Shown piece by piece: positions 45,981 through 54,454 of a stretch of 64,000 nucleotides of DNA. Source of the DNA: Clostridium sp. AF15-31 (lineage in GTDB: Bacteria; Bacillota; Clostridia; Lachnospirales; Lachnospiraceae). A program made the translations under genes and the position numbers. Every line of letters begins with the position of its first letter. The stretch's first letter is position 1. The notes beneath the pieces are model-generated. The model made no database searches. It had not been told where the DNA came from and saw nothing but the letters and a program-made list of their open reading frames with translations. The stretch is taken from the NCBI RefSeq assembly GCF_003461625.1, contig NZ_QTXL01000003.1, positions 1 through 64,000 of the forward strand, read 5' to 3'.

Positions 45981-46550
45981 TTAATGATTCATGTCGTCTT
46001 CAACACTTACAATATTAAAAGATACAAGTTGTCCATTATACAATACTTGTGCAATATAATACATTTTATATCTTGCAGTATATTCATATATCTCCATTGC
46101 GGCTTTAGCCGCATTTGAAGCCGCATCTCCATTACTATAATCGCTATCATTGGATTTATTTGATATAAGTCTCCCATATATATATCCATATACCTGCATA
46201 GTTTCCGATCCATATATTATTTTTTCTTGATCAATATCACTCGAAGCTAATGAAATTGTTCCATCCAATCCCAGTTGATCATTTCTTATAGCTAATCCTT
46301 CTAACTGTTCTGTGCTAAGTCCCCGCTTAATTGCAGAATTTGTGCTGTTTTCCATTGACATTTTATATTCCATAACTCCAACAAAAAGTAATACACATCC
46401 TATACTGCAAATAGATAAAATACTGAGTTTCATATTTTTCAGGCTTTTATCTGTACTTTTTACATAACATGTAAGCAGCATAAGAATAATTATTAATGCT
46501 ATTCCTCCTACTATTCCAGCTATCAAATTAATATAATTCAATATAGTCAT
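45981..46550 (-). CDS. Two-helix membrane protein of unknown function
   Basis: A 189-residue protein with two membrane helices (about 8-30 and 42-62) and an extracytoplasmic C-terminal domain of about 125 residues without known motifs. GAGGATAATAATT precedes the ATG. It lies 24 bases after the lipoprotein gene and 53 bases before the caspase-like gene in one operon. I do not recognise it. Confidence 0.7.
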   Translation of the reverse strand: MTILNYINLIAGIVGGIALIIILMLLTCYVKSTDKSLKNMKLSILSICSIGCVLLFVGVMEYKMSMENSTNSAIKRGLSTEQLEGLAIRNDQLGLDGTISLASSDIDQEKIIYGSETMQVYGYIYGRLISNKSNDSDYSNGDAASNAAKAAMEIYEYTARYKMYYIAQVLYNGQLVSFNIVSVEDDMNH

Positions 46551-46574
46551 AATTATTATCCTCGTTTTCCGATA

Positions 46575-47861
46575 TTATTTTTTTGGTGCTTCATAATTCT
46601 TATGTAACATTGGATTTACAAAGCCAAAAATAAATGACGACGAACTGAACCAAGAATTATTTCCACTATAAAAACATACCTTTAATTCTTTGACTCCTGA
46701 AATATCAACATTTACATCGATTGGTTCTACTCCACCTAATAACTGGTCTGTCAAAAAAATCATTTCATCTTCATCGTTATATATTACCAATTGCGCTCCA
46801 AAATCTTCCTCGTCTGTACAATCCCTGCTGTCATAACTTAATGAAAAAGTTCCTGTCAATGTATCATATTCTCCATTAAGCATATATGATATTGTTACCC
46901 ATTCGTTCCTAGCACCTTCATTTATAATCTTTATTCCTGATTTTCCTCCATTCCCTAAATTATCTGTATCCTGTGCTGTCCATTTGTCAATCTCAAGATA
47001 AGAAGAATCTGTTTTTTGATAGAATGGATCTATATCAGTTAACGCAACAGGACAAAAACTATTTACTCTTTCTCTCTGTTCCTTTAATTCCTTACTATCA
47101 GGCACTACTCCTTCTGCAACTGACAAAGCAGATTTAGCATCATTATAATTTCCCTTTTTCAATGCTTTTTCTGATTTATTTATGGCATTATTTACACATG
47201 TATTTTTTGCATTTGTTATTTTCACTTCATATGAATTATCCTGAAAATAATCCTTTAATTTGTTATAAGTCTGTATAACGGATGCCCAGTCCTTATCTTT
47301 TTCAAATTTCTTTGCCTTATCTTCAAGGTACGTTCTATATTTTTGTTTTACATCTGCTATTTTTGAATCAAGGGTATTATCATCATAGGTCTTTTGTGCT
47401 GTTTCATAAACAGAAACAGCTTCTAAATATTTATTATCATCTAAATAAATCTTTGCTTTCTGATCTGCTATTTCTATAAACTTCTTCTTCGACTCAGCAA
47501 GTTTTGATACTGATTCGTCATAATTACTATCTCCTGAAATAACCTTCGCATATTTGCTGATTGCATCTTTATAATCTGCTTTTGAATATGCTTGCTCTGC
47601 TGCAGAAAAATCTGTTTTTGACTCTTTCAATTTATCCATCAATTCTTGTAAATTTTGAATATATACCTCACTATCGCTATCATCTATTTCTGATAATAAA
47701 TCATTCAATTGCATTGATGCCTGATCATAGTCAAGACTTTCCTCATTATAATTATTTACGATTTCATTGGCAGTACTGATAATTTTACCCTTCGACATAC
47801 ATCCGCTGGTTAATAATAAGCAAGTAGCCAAAATAATAGTCTGAATTCTTTTTTTCTTCAT
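46575..47861 (-). CDS. Coiled-coil lipoprotein with TPR-like repeats
   Basis: A 428-residue lipoprotein: signal peptide with lipobox LTSGC (Cys about 22). Residues about 60-270 are helical with TPR-like repeats (AEQAYSKADYKDAISKYAKVI, ADQKAKIYLDDNKYLEAVSVYE). The C-terminal part (about 290-428) is a beta domain resembling NPCBM/jelly-roll modules (FSLSYDSRDCTDEEDFGAQL), a guess. ATG at 47861 has AGGAG upstream. It probably holds partners together at the outer face of the membrane. Confidence 0.7.
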   Translation of the reverse strand: MKKKRIQTIILATCLLLTSGCMSKGKIISTANEIVNNYNEESLDYDQASMQLNDLLSEIDDSDSEVYIQNLQELMDKLKESKTDFSAAEQAYSKADYKDAISKYAKVISGDSNYDESVSKLAESKKKFIEIADQKAKIYLDDNKYLEAVSVYETAQKTYDDNTLDSKIADVKQKYRTYLEDKAKKFEKDKDWASVIQTYNKLKDYFQDNSYEVKITNAKNTCVNNAINKSEKALKKGNYNDAKSALSVAEGVVPDSKELKEQRERVNSFCPVALTDIDPFYQKTDSSYLEIDKWTAQDTDNLGNGGKSGIKIINEGARNEWVTISYMLNGEYDTLTGTFSLSYDSRDCTDEEDFGAQLVIYNDEDEMIFLTDQLLGGVEPIDVNVDISGVKELKVCFYSGNNSWFSSSSFIFGFVNPMLHKNYEAPKK

Positions 47862-47892
47862 TTTTCTCCTTTGTATGTTATAATAATTCAAC

Positions 47893-49515
47893 TTACAAAT
47901 TGCCAGCCGATGAGAAAAAACTTTTTTCTTCTGTATCTGTTTCTTCTTTTTCTGGCATTTCTTTTTTTATCTCCCGATTATACAAATCTCCCTTTAAACT
48001 CCCTGCGTGTATATAACCATCTGTCTGTTCCCCGGAATCCATTTCAGCCGCTTCTGACATATTATATGCATTATTATGTATTTCAGATGAAGCGTATCCT
48101 CCCACTCCATTGTCATAAGAACCACCAACAGCAGATCCACTATAAGGATTGTTATCATTTTCTGTTGTATCATAACTGCCATACCCATTATATGCATTGT
48201 TATTGTTATATTCTACAGATGTCTCATAGCTACTATATGCATCATTACCCATTCCGGCTGCATCATAGCCACTGTATGTATAATCATACATTCCGGCTAT
48301 ATCATAGCCACCGTATGTATTATTATACATTCCAGTCGTATCATAGCCAGCATATGTATTATCATACATACCCGACGTATCATAACCAGCATATGTATTG
48401 TCATACATACCCGAAGCATCATAGCCGCTATATGTATTGTCATATATCCCCGACGTATCATAACCGCTATATGCATTTGCAGTAGCTGCAGCTTGGACTG
48501 CATAGCTGTTATATCCGATATTCTGTGTTTCTTCTGGTATATAACCAGCATATGCATCATCTGACATTCCATATACACCTGCACCGGCTTGCAACTGTGA
48601 ATCTTCAGTTGTTTGCGACGCTGAATCATTTTCTCCACATATATATTGAAACCTTTCATATAACACATGAAATACATCCGCTGCTCTTGGCCGCATGTTC
48701 GGATCAAGACTCAACATCTTCTGAATCATTACTCTGATTTCTTCCGGTAATGCCTCGTCTACCCCAATCTTTGCCTTATCAAGTACTGCCTCATATATAT
48801 AATCATACTTTTTATTATTATATTGCGGTTTTTCACCTGTAAGGTACTGATGAAGAATAATGCCAAGTGAAAAAATATCCATCTGACACGTTAAATATGA
48901 ATTAATCTCCGCCATATGCATAAATGCTTCTGGAGACAAATAAACAAGATCACCATTCAATTCATCTCCAAGATCTGGGGCAGCAGATTCAGAAAAACTA
49001 CAATCAAAATCTATGAGTTTTGCTTTTATGTTTGATTCGTTTGTTACTAATATATTGTCCGGTTTCAGATCGGCATGTACAATATGCTTACCATGCAGCA
49101 TTACTACCGTATGCGCCACAATCAGGCATACCAATAACCGTTTTTCCTCTGGGAGACAAAATATATCTTTTATAGACAGTGTATCTCCCTGTACAACCTC
49201 TGTTGTTATATAATATTTAGAATCCTGCCTGAAAAAGTCATGAATTTTTATAATGTTTCCATCAGATGATGAATTGATCGCAGAATATAATTTAATTTTA
49301 CTAATCTGAAATTCTCTGCACTCTTCCAGTCTGTCATTTTTCTGCTTTTCACATATTGAGCTACTGTCTAGCGGATATTTAGGGGCTAAAAATTCTTTAA
49401 TGAAATATCTTCTTCCATTTTTATTGGCAAAGCCCCATTTAGAAAAGCCGCTGTTATCATTTGACAATTCTTTTTCCAGTACATATCCGTTTATATTTAA
49501 TTTATCCTCATCCAT
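47893..49515 (-). CDS. Cytoplasmic Ser/Thr protein kinase with Tyr/Asp/Gly repeat tail
   Basis: A 540-residue protein. The N-terminal 270 residues are a eukaryotic-like kinase: VAIK-type Lys in YFIKEF, catalytic loop HADLKPDN (Arg of HRD is Ala), DFD instead of DFG, YLSPEA activation end and DIFSLGIILHQYLTG. No PASTA domain or membrane helix follows, unlike PrkC. The C-terminal 260 residues are low-complexity with about seven 13-residue repeats of type YSGYDTSGMYDNT. The ATG at 49515 is chosen over a TTG eight codons upstream. It sits next to a PP2C phosphatase and a VWA protein, a known functional triad. Confidence 0.85.
   Translation of the reverse strand: MDEDKLNINGYVLEKELSNDNSGFSKWGFANKNGRRYFIKEFLAPKYPLDSSSICEKQKNDRLEECREFQISKIKLYSAINSSSDGNIIKIHDFFRQDSKYYITTEVVQGDTLSIKDIFCLPEEKRLLVCLIVAHTVVMLHGKHIVHADLKPDNILVTNESNIKAKLIDFDCSFSESAAPDLGDELNGDLVYLSPEAFMHMAEINSYLTCQMDIFSLGIILHQYLTGEKPQYNNKKYDYIYEAVLDKAKIGVDEALPEEIRVMIQKMLSLDPNMRPRAADVFHVLYERFQYICGENDSASQTTEDSQLQAGAGVYGMSDDAYAGYIPEETQNIGYNSYAVQAAATANAYSGYDTSGIYDNTYSGYDASGMYDNTYAGYDTSGMYDNTYAGYDTTGMYNNTYGGYDIAGMYDYTYSGYDAAGMGNDAYSSYETSVEYNNNNAYNGYGSYDTTENDNNPYSGSAVGGSYDNGVGGYASSEIHNNAYNMSEAAEMDSGEQTDGYIHAGSLKGDLYNREIKKEMPEKEETDTEEKSFFSSAGNL
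48235..48475 (-). repeat. 39-base coding repeat in the kinase tail
   Basis: About six to seven direct repeats of 39 bases encoding YSGYDTSGMYDNT-like units. They are imperfect in DNA and protein and get more divergent towards the C-terminus. Confidence 0.8.
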
Positions 49516-49546
49516 GCTCTCATCCCGCCGTTTCTTCAATTATGCA

Positions 49547-50482
49547 TTAACTTAATGCGTAATACACATCCCTATAAATCTGCCATAATTGCTTTCTTTC
49601 CTGATCTGATGCAGTTTCAAATGCAACTGCAATATTCCCGATATAATCATGTCTGTCCATATATGTCTGCTTCATTGCTTCAAAGCTGTCATAACCAAAT
49701 GCCATAAGTGAAATTGTATAATCATCCTCAGAAAATTCTCCAATAAACGAACGTATATTATTCTTCCATGATTCAACATTATCTGCTTTGTATAATGCAT
49801 CCAGGATCAAATATTCAAACATCATTGGTGATGACAAATAACCAAAGCACCCATCGGTTGCTGCAAATAATATGCACGGCTCATTTATTAATATATCTTT
49901 TTCGTGCAATTCAAACTTTCCATCTGCAGTCACAACATTCGTTAACACTCCATCATTGGAAATATTACTTAGTGCATCCTCTCCCTCTATATCGTCTTCC
50001 GATATTTGCTGCAACCCTTTCTGTGTCAGATAAAAAGTTCGTGAATCTCCTGCCCATATATGTTTTGTCATGATTCCTTCGCTTTGCTCATATGCAGCTA
50101 TACATGCGAGTGTCGTAGGAAAAGAACGTATCATTGAACCTTTCATTTTTATTCCTGACGAACCACTTCTTGACTCACATGATTTTAACCAGACAAATAT
50201 CATTTGTTTCAATGATTGAACATCAAATACACAATTTCTTTCTATTGAATCATCAAACCAAGCTTTTACAGCCCCACCTGTGATCCTTGATGCAAGATAT
50301 GCGCCTGTCTTATTTTCTGCCATTGGATATGATAATGCTCCAAGGCCGCCACAGCCATCGCATACACATGAAATGCCCGCAGCTTCGTTATATTCTTCAA
50401 ATCCGCTATCTTCACCCTTGCCTTCTATCATTTCCTGGCATATCAGAAAATGTGTACTTAATATGTCAATAAAATTATTCAA
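49547..50482 (-). CDS. PP2C-family protein phosphatase
   Basis: A 311-residue phosphatase with the metal-binding motifs of PP2C: CDGCGGLGA near residue 35, AGDSRTFYL near 150, ATDGCFGYL near 210, and SEDDYTISLMAFG near 258. Sequence is divergent from the PrpC type. It should reverse phosphorylation by the kinase next door. The TTG at 50482 has an ideal GAGGTG six bases upstream; a GTG three codons before it lacks a site. It abuts the VWA gene by about 19 bases. Confidence 0.85.
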   Translation of the reverse strand: MNNFIDILSTHFLICQEMIEGKGEDSGFEEYNEAAGISCVCDGCGGLGALSYPMAENKTGAYLASRITGGAVKAWFDDSIERNCVFDVQSLKQMIFVWLKSCESRSGSSGIKMKGSMIRSFPTTLACIAAYEQSEGIMTKHIWAGDSRTFYLTQKGLQQISEDDIEGEDALSNISNDGVLTNVVTADGKFELHEKDILINEPCILFAATDGCFGYLSSPMMFEYLILDALYKADNVESWKNNIRSFIGEFSEDDYTISLMAFGYDSFEAMKQTYMDRHDYIGNIAVAFETASDQERKQLWQIYRDVYYALS

Positions 50483-50500
50483 ATCTTTCACCTCATGATA

Positions 50501-51187
50501 TTATATTGAATTTGCTATCGTGGCTATGATCTGTCCATACTCCAGTTCTTTTAATCCATTTCCAGCCTCAGATGGAAAATGAATAACGTTATCCCAATTA
50601 TTTGATATATCTGACCAGCCCGGCTTATCCGGTGCAAACAACAGCAATCTTTTTGCTCTCTGGTCAACATAGCCCTCATTCTGCTTATCTCCCCACCAAG
50701 CGGTAAGCTCCTGCATGGAGCCTGCCATTCCTTGTGGATAATTATTCATCCTTGCTCCATATCCAAGTGGGTGAGTAGAGGCATCTGTCCATACAACAAT
50801 AACCTGACGTTTCTTCATACCTTCTGTATTCCAATTTGATCTCATAGCATAAGCTAATGCTTCAAGTCCATCCTCCGGCTCATCACCACCGCCTTTTGCA
50901 ACCAAACTGCGAACGCATCTCTCAAAATTCATTGCATCATCTGGCAATGTAAAGAAATCGGTGACCATCATCGCATTGTCACCATCTGCTATATAATCTC
51001 TGAACGCAACAATTCTGACACGCAGCTTATCCACATTTTTTCCTTTTGCACTCATACTTTGCACTACATCATTATAAAAATTCAACGCATTGTTTTTTAC
51101 AATTTCCAAAATATTATCCATGCTTCCCGTACAATCGATACAAAAAACCATATCTACTGTATATGATATCTTATAATTACTACCCAT
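50501..51187 (-). CDS. VWA-domain protein
   Basis: A 228-residue protein consisting of one von Willebrand A domain. The metal-ion site is Asp18-x-Thr20-x-Ser22 in FCIDCTGSMD, followed by VAFRDY and VVWTDAST. No signal peptide or membrane helix, so it is cytoplasmic. VWA, PP2C and kinase genes are together in the TerY-type triad of metal/stress-response loci (Anantharaman and colleagues), and this looks like a member of that logic. No TerD protein is in the window. AGGAG precedes the ATG. Confidence 0.85.
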   Translation of the reverse strand: MGSNYKISYTVDMVFCIDCTGSMDNILEIVKNNALNFYNDVVQSMSAKGKNVDKLRVRIVAFRDYIADGDNAMMVTDFFTLPDDAMNFERCVRSLVAKGGGDEPEDGLEALAYAMRSNWNTEGMKKRQVIVVWTDASTHPLGYGARMNNYPQGMAGSMQELTAWWGDKQNEGYVDQRAKRLLLFAPDKPGWSDISNNWDNVIHFPSEAGNGLKELEYGQIIATIANSI

Positions 51188-51235
51188 ATATTTTCTCCTT
51201 TACATTAAAAATTCTTTTGTTATTTTCAAATTCTG

Positions 51236-52762
51236 TTATCTCATCTTCAGATATTGTTTTTTTATTTCATTCTCTGATTTATTTTCTTCTGATATTGTTT
51301 TCTCTGATGTCACTTCCTCTGAAGTTATCTCTTCTGACGTCATTTTCTCTGATATCATCTCTTCTGATGTCATTCCTTCTGATGTTATTTCCTCTGATGT
51401 AATCTCTTCTGATGTCATCTCGTCTGATGTTATTTCCTCTGACGTCATCTCGTCTGATGTTATTTCCTCTGATGTTATCTCTTCTGATGTTACTTCATGT
51501 ATTATTTCAAATACATCCTCCCGGCTCACAAGATAGCATACGACCAGATCCCCCGGAGATATATTATCATTATCGATATACAATAACTCATTCGCATTCT
51601 CCACATATTCCCAATCTGTAGAATCTGCTTTTTTTGTATACCAATAATATTGTATTTCATCCCTATTGGTCTCTGTCAGATAATCCCATTTTATTTCAAA
51701 TACCTGTTCTTGTTTGTTATATGAGAGTCCTGCATCCGTTAATACTTCCGGAATATTATTAATTCTAGCATCTGCCAGATAATCTTTTATGCGACTCATC
51801 TGATCCGGCTCGTATTTTCCTTTGTATATAACGGCATTACGTTTCATACGATAAACATGATTATCCGTTTTTAAATAACAGGCAATAACCTCCGCATCAC
51901 CTATTTCATTTTCAGGCATCTCTAACAAAGAATTTACATTATCATTTGTTTCTATATCCAATGGGCTTATGGAAATCCAACTATGATTCAATAACTTGTA
52001 CCAATAAACATTGATCTCATTTGTTATTAAACCGGCATTCATATATTGAAATAAATTATTGCCTGTCACTACATACTTATTGCCGTCTGAATCAAACTGA
52101 TAATCAATATATACTCCTGCTGTCTCATCAATCGTATTGATGGTCTCTGTTCCCGACTCTGATTCTGCCAATTGTTCTCCGGCTTCCGGCCATTCTGCGA
52201 TAGATTCTATGTCTGTATCTTCTTGTTCCGTTTTAGCTTCTGTCAGAGCCTCAGAATCTGATATGGTTGCTTTTTCCGTATTCTGCTGATCCATTTTGCT
52301 GCTCATTATTACCTGCATCTGCTCCAGCTGGCTCTCTTTGTTTTTTATTAATTGATTTTTACTTATTAAAACAATTGAGGTTAGGACACAAATTCCCAGC
52401 AAAACAAATGTTATTATTATTAATGCTGTATTTTTCTTCTTCCATCTGGTGAGTGTCTTGTTTTGATGTATTTTCTCACCTGAATAACAATTCGCACATA
52501 ATACCTGTTGATTCGCCAACTGTTTTCCACACTTACGGCACACACATTTTGTTTCTATATATTTCACAATTTCTTTTTGATTATGACTTCGTATATCTGA
52601 TTGATTATCCTTCTGGAATCCGGAAACCGCTGTGTTATGTTCCGAAGATATGCCTATTTTTTCATAAATATTTCCATTTGATAATGTTTCCTGTTCTCTA
52701 TTACAATTTTTACATTTTGTCATTCCTGACGGAATATGCATTCCACACCATTTACAAAACAT
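51236..52762 (-). CDS. Double zinc-ribbon membrane protein with Thr/Ser/Glu repeat tail
   Basis: A 508-residue protein. Two zinc ribbons at the N-terminus (Cys3, Cys6, Cys17, Cys20 and Cys75, Cys78, Cys89, Cys92) are followed by one membrane helix (about 112-133), an extracellular part with two beta modules of similar pattern (VTGNNLFQYMNAGLI..., and FEIKWDYLTETNRDE...), and a tail of about 14 pentapeptides of type TSEEI/TSDEM. The zinc ribbons should face the cytoplasm and the tail the outside. ATG chosen at 52762, five bases after GGGAG. Confidence 0.75.
   Translation of the reverse strand: MFCKWCGMHIPSGMTKCKNCNREQETLSNGNIYEKIGISSEHNTAVSGFQKDNQSDIRSHNQKEIVKYIETKCVCRKCGKQLANQQVLCANCYSGEKIHQNKTLTRWKKKNTALIIITFVLLGICVLTSIVLISKNQLIKNKESQLEQMQVIMSSKMDQQNTEKATISDSEALTEAKTEQEDTDIESIAEWPEAGEQLAESESGTETINTIDETAGVYIDYQFDSDGNKYVVTGNNLFQYMNAGLITNEINVYWYKLLNHSWISISPLDIETNDNVNSLLEMPENEIGDAEVIACYLKTDNHVYRMKRNAVIYKGKYEPDQMSRIKDYLADARINNIPEVLTDAGLSYNKQEQVFEIKWDYLTETNRDEIQYYWYTKKADSTDWEYVENANELLYIDNDNISPGDLVVCYLVSREDVFEIIHEVTSEEITSEEITSDEMTSEEITSDEMTSEEITSEEITSEGMTSEEMISEKMTSEEITSEEVTSEKTISEENKSENEIKKQYLKMR
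51270..51495 (-). repeat. 15-base coding repeat (TSEEI/TSDEM)
   Basis: About 14 in-frame 15-base units at the 3' end of the zinc-ribbon gene. Slipped-strand change would add or remove pentapeptides without a frameshift. Confidence 0.8.
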
Positions 52763-52780
52763 CATTTCTCCCTTCTGCAT

Positions 52781-53245
52781 TTATTTGCTATTTACCTTTT
52801 TCCCGCAAACTGCACACATAACTTGATTTTTTACTAAGTCTGCATCACATCTGGTACATTTCCCAATAATATCTGCATTATATATTTCTTCAAATAATAA
52901 TTTAATCTCATGTTCTTTTCTTTCTGTCTTCTGTTCTTCAGCTTTCTTTTCTCTCTCGATTGATGAATACTTGATTACATCCAGATCGATCTTTGGTCCT
53001 GCCTCTGTATCCAGAGCACCTCCCATATGAATTTCCGGCTTACCTAAGCTTTCATATGAATGACTCTCTTTTCGTTTCAACAAACGACCTATTGTCAGCC
53101 ATTCTCCTGTTATTTTGTAATAGATTAAATTAACTATCAGGAAAATTATCAATATACCAATTATGCACAATATAATTATCCCGATAATCCATGCTACATT
53201 ATCGTTTGGTGTCTCCATTGAAGCTGTCGCAGACAATATTATCAT
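52781..53245 (-). CDS. Small membrane protein with C-terminal zinc ribbon
   Basis: About 154 residues: a short N-terminus, one membrane helix (about 19-41), a cytoplasmic part with a Glu/Lys coiled-coil stretch, and a C-terminal zinc ribbon CTRCDADLVKNQVMCAVC (C-x2-C-x11-C-x2-C). The start is placed at the ATG at 53245; an upstream TTG at 53269 gives eight more residues. It is the second gene of the operon. Confidence 0.65.
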   Translation of the reverse strand: MIILSATASMETPNDNVAWIIGIIILCIIGILIIFLIVNLIYYKITGEWLTIGRLLKRKESHSYESLGKPEIHMGGALDTEAGPKIDLDVIKYSSIEREKKAEEQKTERKEHEIKLLFEEIYNADIIGKCTRCDADLVKNQVMCAVCGKKVNSK

Positions 53246-53272
53246 TTTTACTTTGTTTCCTTCCCTCAATTA

Positions 53273-54214
53273 TTAAATATTCAAAATATTCAAAAAGAAT
53301 GAATCTACAATATCTTTTGCTTTAAGTGCACTACTAACCGCATCCCCTATACCGGATATCGCCATAATATAAATAATTGAAGCTATTACTCCAAAAACTC
53401 CCCATCCCATTTTTCGTCTATCATATTTCGATGCTAAAATAATAGAAACAATATTTCCTATAAACATAAAATATGCCAGTGATATCAGCTTCATTGTGAC
53501 ATCACAATATGAAAGGAAACTACTGTATTGACTCAGGCTCTTACCTAAATGATCCAGAAAATTTCCACTATTAATATCTGATCCTATTGCACCAAACCAC
53601 ACAACAGTTATAACTGCCATGATCAATAGTATAGCTGAAATACTTGTTACAATACCGGCATAGATATTAAGATTTCTAATTTTTGAAGCATTTGTATCCT
53701 TTTTTTCAAATGGAATTGAATGATATGTATCCTTTTTTCTCATCGTCCCTGCACCCGGTCCATACATATTTGTCCTAGGTGCTGATTCTGGCATTGGCAT
53801 CCTGCCTGGGATCGGTCCCGGCATTGGATTTGGTCTTAATCCGGACATTGGTCCTGACATTGGCGATACCATTTCTCCTAGATTCGGTCCCGACATTGGA
53901 TTTGGTTTTGATCCGGGCATTGATCCTGAATTTAATCCCGAAACTGGTGAGGTCATTGATCCGATGCTCGAATTATCTACTGGCTCATCAAATATCGGTA
54001 CAGAATCAGATATATTCCTGTTTGAAAAATTTTCTGTCATTATCTTTTTTTCAGATGTCGCTAATGCAGGTGATTGTTGAAACATGGTATTTTCATAATT
54101 AAAAACTATATTATCAGCTTCACCTTCGTTTGTATCAGAAGGACTTCCCGCATATTTTTTTTCTGATAATGCTCCTTTCAACCTGCTTCCTGACATATTA
54201 TAATCGTTTCCCAT
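53273..54214 (-). CDS. Membrane protein with Pro/Gly/Met-rich repeat N-terminus
   Basis: The 313 residues start with about 170 disordered residues rich in Pro, Gly, Met and Ser (PMSGPNLGEMVSPMSGPMSG-like) and then have four membrane helices (about 185-210, 240-265, 270-290 and more). No enzymatic motif. GGAGG precedes the ATG. It is the first gene of the operon that runs through the kinase triad and caspase-like gene, from the promoter at 54304-54369. Confidence 0.7.
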   Translation of the reverse strand: MGNDYNMSGSRLKGALSEKKYAGSPSDTNEGEADNIVFNYENTMFQQSPALATSEKKIMTENFSNRNISDSVPIFDEPVDNSSIGSMTSPVSGLNSGSMPGSKPNPMSGPNLGEMVSPMSGPMSGLRPNPMPGPIPGRMPMPESAPRTNMYGPGAGTMRKKDTYHSIPFEKKDTNASKIRNLNIYAGIVTSISAILLIMAVITVVWFGAIGSDINSGNFLDHLGKSLSQYSSFLSYCDVTMKLISLAYFMFIGNIVSIILASKYDRRKMGWGVFGVIASIIYIMAISGIGDAVSSALKAKDIVDSFFLNILNI

Positions 54215-54303
54215 ACTTCTCCTCCATGATGTATTTTTATTTCGTACCTTTATTTATCTGTAAATGTTTTTCCTTTCTACGACATTTTTCTAAAAAAAGT
54301 ATA

Positions 54304-54369
54304 TCATAGTAATTTATTTATAACCGTCCAATGCAGATTATGCATAATACATTGCTTTTTTGACAAAAT
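54304..54369 (-). promoter_or_regulatory. Spo0A-box-like promoter (c) of the kinase operon
   Basis: On the minus strand TTTTGTCAAAA (54359-54369, one mismatch to the 0A box TGTCGAA) is 50 bases from TATGAT (54304-54309), about 90 bases before the ATG at 54214. Bases between are shared with promoters at 55912-55978 and 60774-60840 (for example GCAATGTA, then a GGTTATA-like stretch). No good -35 element, as in activator-dependent promoters. Confidence 0.6.
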
Positions 54370-54396
54370 GAGCGAGAAAATCTTTCTCGCTCATTT
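54368..54396 (-). terminator. Terminator after the zinc-ribbon gene 54455-55864
   Basis: A perfect 13-bp inverted repeat (54368-54380 and 54384-54396) with a three-base loop. The T-run after it (TTTTG) is the start of the Spo0A-like box of the next operon. Confidence 0.8.
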
Positions 54397-54454
54397 CTTT
54401 TTGTATGTTAATTTAAACATTTCTATAATATGTATACTCTTCCTATGTAGCATT

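Noticed and set aside
47871..48485. Plus-strand open frame of 204 codons opposite the kinase tail
   Set aside because: It is the reverse complement of the kinase repeat, has no ribosome site and a His/Tyr-biased composition that follows from the repeat.
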